A DNA stretch of 64,000 bases from Culex pipiens pallens (Eukaryota; Arthropoda; Insecta; Diptera; Culicidae): NCBI RefSeq assembly GCF_016801865.2, contig NC_068939.1:151855132-151919131 (forward strand), in the 5' to 3' direction. Every line of letters begins with the position of its first letter. Within the stretch, counting starts at the first letter, position 1. Made by a program: the position numbers and the translations under genes. Under the pieces are notes generated by a model. The model ran no database searches and had not been told where the DNA came from. It was given only the letters and a program-made list of their open reading frames with translations. Positions 12,108 through 25,300 of the stretch are shown in pieces.

Positions 12108-13285
12108 AAAATTGCAAAAATACATTTTGAAGATTTAAATTTTTGGATATGTTTTAGATGACAAACATGCTATGGTACAGAGGGATGAAAACGGGTTTAC
12201 GCATGTTATAAATTTGTGAAAAATAGATAATTTACCAAATATCAAAATAATAGTCGAACAATGCATTTTACGACACAAATATATTATAAATCTTTCTAAT
12301 TTCAAGAAATTTACACGTTTCAATGTAAGTGTCAAATTTTTCATCAAACATTTTTGGAAATGTTTATGAAACGTTCAAATTTGACTTAGGTAGAAAACTT
12401 TAATAATAGTGAAAATATAAGTATTCTGAATTAATTTGAAAGTCATTCTGAACCTCAAACTTACTTAGCATTAAGAAACCTTCCGCCTCGGTATTCGAAC
12501 TCATGACAGTTGGATAACGAATCTGATTGACTATCATCTGATTCAGGCAGACACAATGTTGATAGACTGAAAATTCATAGCTTAATTATAACTATTTTTT
12601 AAACAAACCGTAACTTATCACAGTTATTTTTGAGATTTTTTTTTCTGTTGTCACCCGAATAAACAATCCCTAGCCTAAAAATTCACATTCCATTAATTCC
12701 AAAGGAAATTTTCCTGCTCCAATTTCAAATGTATGCGTCTAGCCACCGCGGCAAGTGATCAATCATTTGAAAGCCCCTGCTCCACCCGCAATACCCCTAC
12801 TCGTTGAATACCCCTCTCACACACACACACACCCTAGTCACGGTAAATATTGACCAACAATTAGAGCTGTTTAATAGTCAATAATCCCCGCGTTCGCTCT
12901 CCCGGCATCTGCAGTTGGCAACACGCGGTTTTGTGCGCACAACAAAAAAGCCGCAGAAATTTTTGCCCCCGCCACTTTAATGACTAATTAAATTCGTTCG
13001 CTTTTAAGGGTAGCTTGCTACTACCAGTTGCTAGTAGGAGGTGGTACTCTAGCGGCAGCGACTGTCGACGCGGATTAGTCGCTCAATGAGTCGGCAAATA
13101 GTGCCCTGGACACCCGCGCCGCGAACGAAACTCTCTATCATCGCAACAGCTATTGACGGTTTTGCTCTTTGAAGTTTGTAGGTCAGCTCAAATTACGACA
13201 AGACGATTGTTTTTAGTTTTGAGAAAAATTACGATCACATGGGAAAATCAGCAGAAATTTTACTTTTGATGAAATATGAACTTAC
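12108..13285. other. Intronic sequence next to exon 8, no gene seen
   Basis: It is AT-rich to about 12700, then more G+C-rich and non-repetitive from 12720 to 13180 with a CA run near 12820. I checked the minus strand for the next ADAMTS exon (third zinc His, Met-turn) and saw none. Confidence 0.5.
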
Positions 13286-13399
13286 TTGTGGCCCAGCTCG
13301 TGGGAAATCGTGTGCGCTAGGGTGATCCCGTTGTCCTCGTTGACGCTGCACGACTTGTCCGGACGGCACATGCCACCCACGTTGGCGACCCCCAGCGTG
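13286..13399 (-). CDS. ADAMTS exon 8: zinc-binding helix HELGH, last exon in the window
   Basis: The 114-nt exon runs from CTTCCGCAG|CAC to CACAA|GTAAGT and enters and leaves in phase 2. The translation includes TLGVANVGGMC, SCSVNEDNG and ISHELGH. HELGH carries the first two zinc-ligand histidines and the catalytic Glu441. The donor interrupts the HExxHxxGxxH motif after the second His. I searched 1-13285 on this strand for a continuation (AG, then a Phe-Gly-x-Met-like start) and found none, so exon 9 is probably outside the window. Confidence 0.95.
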
Positions 13400-16300
13400 C
13401 TGCGGAAGAGGAGTGGGAGGAAGAGAAATGAGAGAAATACTCAGGTCAGCTCACAATTTACGATAACGATTTGTTGTGGTTTTGCGTGCAAGAAGACGCT
13501 TATGGTGAGTGATGGGATGTGGCGCCGGCGCGTTGATGCACAGGCTTATAAGTTTGTAGTAGTTTTTTTGAGTTTATGGAGCAATTTCTTGAAATTCATC
13601 GAATTTATAAATTTTATTTTTTTATGTTCTTGAATTTATTGAATTTTTTTACATCTTAAATTTCTAAAAATAATTTTTTTCTTGTTTTAATTTTAATTTT
13701 TGACTTTTCTGAATATCTGACACATTTTTAAATTCAAAATCTTTTGAAATTTTTTATTTCTTGTTGTTTAAATCTTGTAAATTTCTTGATTATTTAAATT
13801 TGATGATTTTCTTGCATTCCCTTGCGTTTTAAAATTAAAAAAAATGGAAGTTCTTGTTTTTTGTTTTGATTTTTTTAAATATTTGAATTGTTTATATTTG
13901 AACAATATTTTTGATTTTTTTGATTACATTAATTTCATCAATTTCTTAAATTTTTAAATTTGTAGATTTTCTTGAATTTCTTGAATTTTTTATTTTTTTT
14001 AAACTCTGGATTTCTTAAAAATTTTGAGTTTGTTGAATTTCTTGAGTTTGTTGAATTTCTTATGTTTGTTGAATTTCTTGACCATCTTGTTTTCTTTTGT
14101 AATTTCTTAATTTTTTTGATTTTTTGATTGTTTTGAATTTTTTGATTGTTTTGAATTTCTTGAATTTCTTGAATGTCTTGAATTCCATAAATTTCTTGAA
14201 TTTCTTGAATTTCATAAATTTCATAAATTTCTTGAATTTCTTAAATTTCTTGAATTTCTTAAATTTCGTAAATTTCTTGAATTTCTTGAATTTCTTGATT
14301 TTTTTTTTGAATTTCTTGAATTTCTTGAACTTTTTAAATTTCTTGAATTTCTTAAATTTCTTAAATTTCTTAAATTTCTTAAATTTCTTAAATTTCTTAA
14401 ATTTCTTAAATTTCTTAAATTTCTTAAATTTCTTAAATTTCTTAAATTTCTTAAATTTCTTAAATTTCTTAAATTTCTTAAATTTCTTAAATTTCTTAAA
14501 TTTCTTAAATTTCTTAAATTTCTTAAATTTCTTAAATTTCTTAAATTTCTTAAATTTCTTAAATTTCTTGAATTTCTTAAATTTCTTAAATTTCTTGAAT
14601 TTCTTGAATTTCTTGAATTTCTTGAATTTCTTGAATTTCTTGAATTTCTTGAATTTCTTGAATTTCTTGAATTTCTTGAATTTCTTGAATTTCTTGAATT
14701 TCTTGAATTTCTTGAATTTCTTGAATTTCTTGAATTTCTTGAATTTCTTGAATTTCTTGAATTTCTTGAATTTCTTGAATTTCTTGAATTTCTTGAATTT
14801 CTTGAATTTCTTGAATTTCTTGAATTTCTTGAATTTCTTGAACTTCTTGAATTTCTTGAATTTCTTGAATTTCTTGAATTTCTTGAATTTCTTGAATTTC
14901 TTGAATTTCTTGAATTTCTTGAATTTCTTGAATTTCTTGAATTTCTTGAATTTCTTGAATTTCTTGAATTTCTTGAATTTCTTGATTTTCTTGATTTTCT
15001 TGATTTTCTTGATTTTCTTGATTTTCTTGATTTTCTTGATTTTCTTGATTTTCTTGATTTTCTTGATTTTAATGATATTCTTGATTTTCTTGATTTTCTT
15101 GATTTTCTTGATTTTCTTGATTTTCTTGATTTTCTTGATTTTCTTGATTTTCTTGATTTTCTAGATTTTCTAGATTTTCTAGATTTTCTAGATTTTCTTG
15201 ATTTTCTTGATTTTCTTGATTTTCTTGATTTTCTTGATTTTCTTGATTTTCTTGATATTCTTGATTTACTTAATTTTCTTGATTTTCTTGATTTTCTTAA
15301 TTTTTTTTTATTTTTGGATTTTTTGAATTTCTTGAATTTCTTGTATTTCTTAATTTTCTTGAATTTCTAGAATTTTTTGAATTTTCTTTTATTTCTTCTT
15401 TTATTTATTTGTGTTTTTTTATATTATTAATGTGTTGATATTTTTTGATATACTGAATAATCCCTTTTTGTGTTTTCTCAAACTCCTTTATTTTAGAATG
15501 AGTTCCTTCAATTTCCTTAATCATTTTGAATTTTTAAATTCTTGATTTTTTAAAACTTTTTGACTTTATTAAATTTTTTGAATTTGCCTGTTGTTTTTTT
15601 TTTTTTTTTTATTTCTCAGATTTCATGAATTTTCCAAATTTCTGGAATATCTTGGCATAGCAAAAAATACTTTAAAAAATTAAATCCTAGTTGAAAAAAC
15701 TTGTTAAATTAAGTGCAAACATTGTATATTGTTTAATTTGATGTTTGATTTTAAAATTTGAGACCACAGATCTAAAAGTAATAATGTAAGAAAATCGAGC
15801 ATTATTTTTCATAAATTCATTGATATTTTAAAAATTTGTGACGTTACCATTTTGTGATATTTTTTGAATATTTTAAAAATTTGGCTAAAAATTTAACCAG
15901 GACTGAGGGACAACAACTTTAAAAACATAAATAAAAAATAAATTAAATACATTTCTAAGAGTTCTCAACCGGTGATGACTTTCCAACGGCGGAGGATACT
16001 TTGCCATTTTTGGTGAGAAGTTGATTATTTTCAAATATGATTTGTACTTTTTTTATGTGTCTGCAATTCAATCGTATTATTTTTTTTTGCATTTTAAGGC
16101 TGCTTTTGATGGTCAGGCCAAATTTGAAAAGATTTACAGATGTAGTTTGTGAAGTACAGCTTTGTTAGGATTGTACTGCAAACTATTTCTAAGAAAATCA
16201 TTTTTTTTGCTTAAAGAAGCTCTCCGAGATCTTTTAAGTTTTTGCGAAGCCTGTCCCTAATTAAGAAATAAATTGAAGAACTTGCAACTTACGAACATCC

Positions 16301-19300
16301 ATGCGTGGAGCAGATATTCTTCCTCGTCACCAAAATGGCCACATCGTGGTGGTGCGGATCGTCCTCCTGCTTGGGGTTCTTATCTCGCTGCCACCTGCGG
16401 AAGTAGAGAGAAACACACACAAAAGACCTCAACGACCGTTCCAGCGACGAACCCCACCCCTTACGCACTTGCAAAAGTTCTCCAACGTGTTGGCGGCCAC
16501 GTGCGTCACGTTGAAGTCCGCCAGCGACTGTTCCTCCTCCATGATTATGATCCGCACCACGGTGACCAGGATGGAGTTCCCGATGGTGGGATCCTTGTAC
16601 AGCGAGGACACCATGTTCATGATGGTCAGCAGGTACTGGGGCAGGTCGACGTCCTGGTGGAACTGCGACATGGACAGATCCGCCACGACCAGGGCCTCCA
16701 CGTGGCGCGGGGTGCTGATGGACCGCTTGATGCGCTGACCGCGGGACGATTTGGCGGCACCGGCAGGTCCGCCCGGATGGTCACGGGTTTTGCGACCGCC
16801 CTGTACGATCACCTGTTAGGGACGCACAAGAGAGAGAAAAGGGGAGGAGGGGCCTTTGGAAATTTCTTGCCTGTTCAGGGGGGTGGTTGTGGACGCGCGG
16901 CCCATGGACCATATTACCTTTCCCTGGTGCTGCCACTCGAGCCGGGTCTCGGTGACGCGCCGGGGCTCCCGAGTTCCGCAGTTGTTTGCGTGGCGCTTCT
17001 TTCGACGTTTGCGCTTCTTCTTGGCGGCGCCATTCTGAGGGTTGTGCTTCTGGAGGAGCGTGAATCAGCGTTTAAATTACATCAAATTTAAGCAATTGTT
17101 CAAAGACAAACCTTCAACCGTATGTCCTTGGCCTCCTTGACGTCGGTCCTCTTGAACAGCACGTGCGGATGGCCGTCCCTATCGGAATGGACGTGATTTT
17201 TGGACGGCTCAATCCAGTACTCCGTTTTGTTGGTCCGCAGGAAACCGGTCTACAGGGAAGAACCACAAATATATCTAGATTAGCGCGAGAAAAAAGTGAC
17301 CACACACGCAACGGACTGTGACGATCTTATTGCTCCAGCTCCGGGCGATAAGACCGTCCCAAAGTCGTTATACGCCACACTTTAGCAAAGTTTTACGAGA
17401 GTATCATAATTAAAAAGTTGTAGCAATAAAGATCGGAGTAGCGACCGGCGCAAGGGGGAAATCTGTGAGATACTGCGCAAAAAAAAAGAGTTGGTTGAAG
17501 AAAAATTGCCCCTGATTTTCTAACGCAGATAAGGCATTTTTTACGCGTTGAGTTCGGTTGAGGTTAAAAATAGCCTAATGCGAAACGCAGCATCGAGTTC
17601 GTGGCTGATGAAATGGGTGGTGAAATGTTGAAAGCCGGAAATTGGGCAAATATTTGGAGATTATTGCTTTCAAATATTTTTTTTTGAAAATATATGAGGA
17701 TGAAGAAAAATAAAGATTTGACCTACATTGGATTTCAGATGCTTAGATAAATTTAGTCCATGCAAGATATTTTCAATCTGTCTAATCTAGCTGTCATTTC
17801 AGAACCCCACTAACCTTTTTCTTGTACTTCTTAATTAAAATTTATCGAAACCGCAAAGCCACTGTTGGCTTTGATTTAATTGCAATTTTTGCCTCATTCT
17901 GGTCACAAATCACGACCAGCTAAGAGAAAACAAAAATCCAATCAACCCCATGCTTGCGATTGACCCCAACAAAAAAAAACAAAACAACCGCAACGCTAGT
18001 GCGCCTCACCACCCACCACCCACCTCCACACAACAACCCACAATATCTGGTGGCGGCGCGGTTCAGAAGACAGCTCGAATGCCACCCCGGAGATTAATTA
18101 AAATATTATGCAGGCGCGCGAGATAACCAGTCAATTAGTCGACGCGAGAGCTCCTCGGCGCAAGTTCAAGTCGTCGTCGTCGTCATCGTGACTAGGATTA
18201 ATAAATATCGCGCCGAAGAAATTGAGCCAGCCGCGTGCGCTCGTTCGTCCGTGGCCTGGCCCAGGGTCCTGACTGGCCCCGCGCGGTGTTGCGAGGTGCG
18301 ATTTTTGCTATGGAAAAAATATCTGAATTTTAAGTAAGATTTTGATTCGCTAACCCACACTGCAGTTGCCTCGACCCCTATCCAATTTTCGTGAAAATTT
18401 GTTCTAAAAGGGAATTTTTGTCCCTGATCATGAATCATGATTAAACTTTCTAAAAAAAAAGCGAAATGGTGTTGAACTTGAGCACACCGTGGAGATTTTC
18501 CCTTGTCCCCTTAAAAAAGTGGAGTATCAACACTTCCCGTCTTCCAAATCCCTTTCTTTGTCCCTGGTGCGCGGTGGAGATGGGAGCAGCCGAGCATGGC
18601 GAAATCCAGTCTGTAATCCGCTAAAATCACCGTCTCCTAACGAAGCGAAGTTAGCAGTCCGAAATGGTGATGGTTTGGAAATTTTGTGTCAAAGAGACTT
18701 TCATGTAAAATTGGACGTCCGGAATCCGAATTCCAAAGACAACAAATTCCAAAACACAGCATTTTTCATCGAAAAAAAAAAATCTAAAATAGTTCCTTAA
18801 ATTTTGGTATTTTACGTTACACGATTGTAAAAAAAATAGACGTGCCATTTATGGGAAATTTAATGTACCTTATTTTTAGAGTGTAACAATGTTCTACAAA
18901 GTTGTAGAGCACACAATTGCAAAAAATGATGTGTAAACCTTAGGAATTTGCTTATAACTACCACGAATTGTTTATCGTCGTTCGTGTTTATCGCGGATGA
19001 CCTTGAACAACAATGATCAACGACAATCAACCTTTTCAAAACTTTTTTCTGCAACTTTGTTGAACATTGTCACACCCTAAAAAATAACCCTGCAAAGTTT
19101 GAAAATACTCGAAAATTTTCAAATGAAAAATGTTGTTCTAAATGAAAAATGATTCTTTGCAGTTATTGCAGTTTTGAAAAGTACACTAAATTACAGAAAA
19201 ATACAGTCGAGTTACGAAAACTGGCAGAATTTTTGAAACCATTTCTGTATTTTTTTAAAATGCAATGTTTCTTGAAAAAATACTCAAAATTATAGATTTT

Positions 19301-22300
19301 GCTTTATGGGTATCAAATGATCATTTCGAATGAAATGATTAAATTTTTTGAAGATACTCAAAATTTTCACAAAACTACGTATTTTCTAAAACTACTAAAA
19401 AATTTCTTACAATATGAATACTAAATGATCGGAATTTTTCATACATTTCGATAGCAACTGTCAGGAGCCCCATATCTTACAGGATATTGTTACACGAATG
19501 TTGTAACTGGATGAGAGTGAGTTTGATTACAGTAAATAGCAAGATAAGCGTTGTGCAGCATCCGGAATAGCTAATTCTAATGCTAATGCTAAAATTTCGA
19601 AAGCCACACAGCAAAAAATTGTGTAAATTTGGAAGGTGTAATTTTAGAAGGTTGAATATTACTTCTTTTATGATGTAATTTTACCTCAATTTAGACTGAA
19701 AAGCGACATTACATCAGAGTAGTGGTAAAATAACACATTTTCAGAGGTAAAATTAAACTTTTTTTTTGACATAAAAGATGTACCCCTTCCCAGATGTAAT
19801 ATTACCATGATTTGCACTATTTTTTGTTTCAAATGCTCAAAATTTTCACAAAATTTTTCACACATTTTGAAAGCTACAACACCATCTTTTGAAAATAGTA
19901 AACACAATCACAAAACTATGTATTTTTGAAAAAAAAAAAATACTAAAAATTTTAGGTTTTTAAAATATGGATATCAAATGATCAAACTGTTCACATGATT
20001 CATCTTTAGAAAAAAAAGTCGAAATTTTCCCAAAACTACGTATTTTCGGAAAAAAAAACCTATTTTTTGTACTGTACGGGTGTCATATGGTCGGGATTTT
20101 TTCATACATTTTAAAAGTAATAACACAATGTTTTGAAAACACTTCGAAAATCCTAAATTTTGCGTTACGTAATAGAAGAACGCTCCCTTTAAGATTCTTT
20201 TGAGAATTTTCACAGCAGAATTTAATTGACATTTTCGAACAAATTTCATATAAAATGTGAAAACTTTTGATTCGTACTTCAAATTCAGTTTGAAATGCAA
20301 TATAAATTGATATTTGTATAAACAAACTAGTTTCTACCAATTTCAAGCTGAATTCTGACCATTAACGATTTTTCCTGAAATTTATATGTATTTTAATAAA
20401 AAAAAAATCTTTTAAACTTGATAGGTACCGTAAAACGGGGTGACTTTGATAGCCAGGGTGACTTTGATAGGTTTGCGATTTTTCCGCAAAATGAAGAGTA
20501 CAATTACAATACGTAAGGAATGGATTAGAAACATACTGACCGTGGTAGAGAAGTGTTCAAAGTACCTCAAGAAGAACTTTTCATAAAATTTTGACAAGTT
20601 TAAAAAGTTAGTTAACTATAGTTAAAAAAATGTTGATGAAAGTCATTATTTTAAACTTCTTAAAGTGTCATGATTTTCTCAATGAACATGATTTTTAATC
20701 GGAAAACGGAATGCATGTTCGGATTATTTGGATAATTTTCCACTAAGAGAAGGTTAAAAAAGTTTGTAAATAATAAATAATATGTGTTTTTGAAACACAA
20801 TTAAAAAAAATCTCACAATTTATAGGCAATTTCAGTTGAACAAATTTCATGTAAAATGTGAAAACTTGTGATTCGTGCTTCGAATTCAGTATAAAATGCA
20901 ATATAAATCGATAATTTTATAAACAAAACTAGTTTTAACAAATTTCAGGCAAAATTCCGACTTTTTAACAATTTTACCTGAAATTTATATGTATTTTGCT
21001 TAAAAGCTTATACACTTAGTTAACTAATAATAAACATTGATTTTTTTCTTTAAAACTATATCAGCTACTTTAGTGATGGTGCATTTAACGTACAAATAAA
21101 GTTTGATTATCTTGAATAAGATTTTAACAAGAAAATCTATGACTATCAAAGTCACCCCGGAATTAAAACAAAGAATTTTTAACGTAACTATTTTTCTAAA
21201 CATTATTTTAAAAACTTTTTTTCTGAAATAGTGCATGGACCTTGTGTGGTCTACCTCAGTACATGTTTTAAAAATAATAATCATGAGAAAAACTTTACCT
21301 GTTGGAAAATATTCTAAAAACAAATTGAAATCCTATCAAAGTCACCCCGGTTTACGGTAACTAAATATAAAAATTGTTTATTTTTCTTAAGCAACCTTAT
21401 TGATGGTACATTTGACATTTGAACTATGACTGTCAAAGTCACCCTGGAATTCAAAATATGAATTTTTAACGCAATTTTTTTTAAACATTTGCCTACCCCA
21501 GTACATGTTTAAAAAAATAAAAGTAAAAACCGTACCTATTGGAAAATCTCCCAAAAATAAATAGAAATGCTATAAATGTCACCCATGTTTACGGTATTTT
21601 CCAAAGTTTGATAAAAAAAAAACATTATTCAACGACAATGTAGCCCAACTCATGCTCTACGAATTGACGAAGGAAATTTGTATAAAATGTAATGTTTGGC
21701 AATAATTTACTTTACACCCCAGAAACAAACATTTATGAATAACTTTTCAAGGGTGCGTCCATATAAAAAAATCATTCTGAAACAAGTCATTTTTCACAAA
21801 AAAAAAATACAAATTATGACCCACCGTGAACCATAGCGACGACGGTTCACGGTTCACGTTGTTGTGTGCATGTTTTTGAGCCTAATTGGAGCCGACGTAA
21901 AAGGAAGGTCCGTGTGCTAATAAAGATTTATCATTTTATACGGCACCAGGTTCTACGCGAACAGCTACGGTGCATTAGGGAAAGGAAAAGTCCAAATGCC
22001 AACTAGCCGGGCCACACGTGCTATTGGTTGGTCTTTTATTTTCCTTTTTCATGATTTATGCACCAACAGTTGTCTTAACAAAAAAAGGACCTTTGGCAAC
22101 AACACTGCGACTTTATGAAGACGCCATCGCGATTTACAGGGAGGGCATTAAATGACTTGTTAAAGTGGTGCAATAATCGTTAAGTGCAATCGCAAAGCCT
22201 ATCGAAAGCTGGGGGTAAAAATAATTTAATGACCGAAGCGAGTACCGCAGTGATCCTGCTGCATGCGATAGGATTTTAATAATGTGTTTAATGTGTCTGC

Positions 22301-25300
22301 GTAAAACCGTGTTACAATCCGTGGCGCGACATCTTAGTTAGTAAGCAGGTTTATAGCGGGAAAGTGGATATTAATACTGTTTGCTGAGCTGAGATAAAAT
22401 GTTTCCAAATATAAATATTTCAATTTGAATTCTGTGCTATTTATATTTTATGACACGTTTTTATCAATTTCTTAAGAACATGTTTCAATATAGAAATGCA
22501 ATTCATTTTTTGCTGTGCTGGTTTTCTACCTTATCTTTTGGGTCACTTTTATGTGTTTTGTTTGCTTATTAATGGGTAATTCTCTACCAACTCACACGAA
22601 ATCGGGAAAAGTTGCCCCGACCCCTCTTCGATTTGCGTGAAACTTTGTCCTAAGGGGTAACTTTTGTCCCTGATCACGAATCCGAGGTCCGTTTTTAGAT
22701 ATCTCGTGACGGAGGGGCGGTACGACCCCTTCCATTTTTGAACATGCGAGAAAAGAGGTGTTTTTCAATAATTTGCAGCCTGAAACGGTGATGAGATAGA
22801 AATTTGGTGTCAAAATGGACTTTTATGTAAAATTAGACGCCCGATTTGATGGCGTACTCAGAATTCCGAAAAAATGTATTTTTCATCGAAAAAAACACTA
22901 AAAAAGTTTTAAAAATTCTCCCATTTTCCGTTACTCGACTGTAAAAAATTTTGGAACATGTTATTTTATGGGAAATTTAATGTACTTTTCGAATCTACAT
23001 TGACCCAGAAGGGTCATTTTTTCATTTAGAACAAAATTTTTCATTTTAAAATTTCGTGTTTTTTCTAACTTTGCGTTTCTTTTAGTTTCATCGTCCGTGT
23101 CTGTCGCGGGTAACCATGAACGGCCATGATCGATGACGACCAACTTTTTCAAAACTTTTTTTTCGTAAAATCGCGATAACTCGTGATGTTTATAAGCAAA
23201 CCCCTTATATCTATATATCAAATTTTTTGTAATTGTCTGCTCTACAACTTTGTAGAACATTGTTACACTCTAAAAAATAACCCTGCAAAGTTAGAAAAAC
23301 ACGAAATTTTAAAATGAAAAATTTTGTTCAAAATGAAAAAATGACCCTTCTGGGTCAATGTAGATTCGAAAAGTACATTAAATTTCCCATAAAATAACAT
23401 GTTCCAAAATTTTTTACAGTCGAGTAACGGAAAATGGGAGAATTTTTAAAACTTTTTTAGTGTTTTTTTCGATGAAAAATACGTTTTTTTCGGAATTCTG
23501 AGTACGCCATCAAATCGGGCGTCTAATTTTACATAAAAGTCCATTTTGACACCAAATTTCTATCTCATCACCGTTTCAGGCTGCAAATTATTGAAAAACA
23601 CCTCTTTTTTCGCATGTTCAAAAATGGAAGGGGTCGTACCGCCCCTCCGTCACGAGATATCAAAAAACGGACCTCGGATTCATGATCAGGGACAAAAGTT
23701 ACCCCATAAGACAAAGTTTCACGCAAATCGAAGAGGGGTCGGGGCAACTGCTGTGTGAGTTGGCGGAGAATTACCCTAATATTTATGAAATTAATTCTGT
23801 GCCAACTCACATATAATAGTTATCTCAACCCCCTTCGATTATCGCGCAACTAAAACTCTATTCGATTTTTACTTGACGGTAGGGCGGTACAGACTTTTAT
23901 AATTATTTTTAATGTTCATTAAAACACGCTTTCTATGTTTTCTTGTTTCGATAACGTTAAGAAGTAGAATTCGGATGTTGGCCAAGGTAAAAACCCTTTG
24001 AAAAACATGGTTTCACGATTTGATGGCGTTCTCGAAATTCCGAGAGAAACTAAAACTGTTGGCGTAGAATGACCTATACAAAATGTCGTGATTTTCATAT
24101 CTAGAATCAGAAAACGAGCTACATCATTGTCGGATTTTCTTTGTCATGTTATTACTTGATTTGCAAAGAACACTATTTTTATTTTTTTCTAATTTTCTGA
24201 TATGTTTTTGGGGACATAAAATGCCAACTTTTCAGAAATTCCCAGAACTGATAAAAAATCTTTGACCGAGTTATGAATTATTGAATCAATACTGATTTAA
24301 AAAAATCGAAATTTTGGTCGCAAATTTTTTTTACTATATTTTTCGGTGTAAATTTAAATCAAAAAGTACTTTAGTAAAATTTTGATACAGTGCATTGTTT
24401 TCAAGTTACAGCCATTTTTAGGTAACTTTTTTGAAAATAGTATCAGTTATTCATTTTTTAAAAAAGAGCCCATGTTTGCCCATGTTGAAAAAAAAAAAAC
24501 CTTTGAAAAAAATCTTTATATTTTGCTTTTATGATCCTTGTTAATACGACCTTTAGTTGCTGTGATATTGCCATGCAATGGTTTTGAAACAGGAAAATTG
24601 ATGTTTTTATAGTCCCACCCAAAAAATCCACCATTTTCTTAAGTCGATATCTTAGCAACTAATGATCCGATTTTGCATGTTAAAATTTGAAACATTCGTG
24701 AAATTTTTCGAAACATGGGCACTGATTTTGAAAAAATAAATAACTGCGACTATTCTCGAAAAAGTTACCTAAAAATGGCTATAACTTGATAGCAATGCAC
24801 TTTTCAATAATTCACTTAAGTACATTTTGCTTGCAAATTCGATTTTGGATCAAATAATGAAGTTGACAAATTTTTGCGACCAGTATTTCGATTGAAAAAA
24901 AAAATCTGTACTGATTCAAAAATTCATAACTCGGTCAAAGATTTTTTGACCGTTCTGGAAATTTCTGGAAAGTTGGCATTCGATTTCCCCTAAAACATAG
25001 CGTTTTTTTTCAAATCAAGTTTTAGTAACAAAAAGTGAAATTAAAAATCACCAAAGCTTCAGCCGGATGATAAAATACAAAAAAAAAAATCGACCGAAAT
25101 CTCAGAGAATTGCTCACATACAAAATATTCGAATATTCGAAAAAAAATAACAACATTTGTGAAATAACTTTTCTCAAAAAAAAAAAAAAAAAAAATACAC
25201 AAAAACATTAAAAAAACATTTTTTTAAAAAAATGCTGCTTCAAGTTGAGTGTCTATTTCCGAATATTTTTTTTTCGAAAAGTTCAGAAAATTTTCAATTA

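Noticed and set aside
14140..15000. Array of heat-shock elements (TTCAAGAA every 9 bp)
   Set aside because: TTC and GAA blocks repeat with a 9-bp period rather than contiguous 5-bp modules, so only isolated dimers fit. The pattern is a by-product of the minisatellite.
14124..15164. 346-residue ORF made of Leu-Asn-Phe and Leu-Ile-Phe repeats
   Set aside because: It is the translation of the 9-bp minisatellite in ADAMTS intron 7, on the opposite strand. There is no complex sequence and no splice or start context.
16273..17091. 272-residue plus-strand ORF over exons 4-7
   Set aside because: It is the antisense shadow of GC-rich ADAMTS exons and runs through their introns. The minus-strand exons match the family motif by motif.
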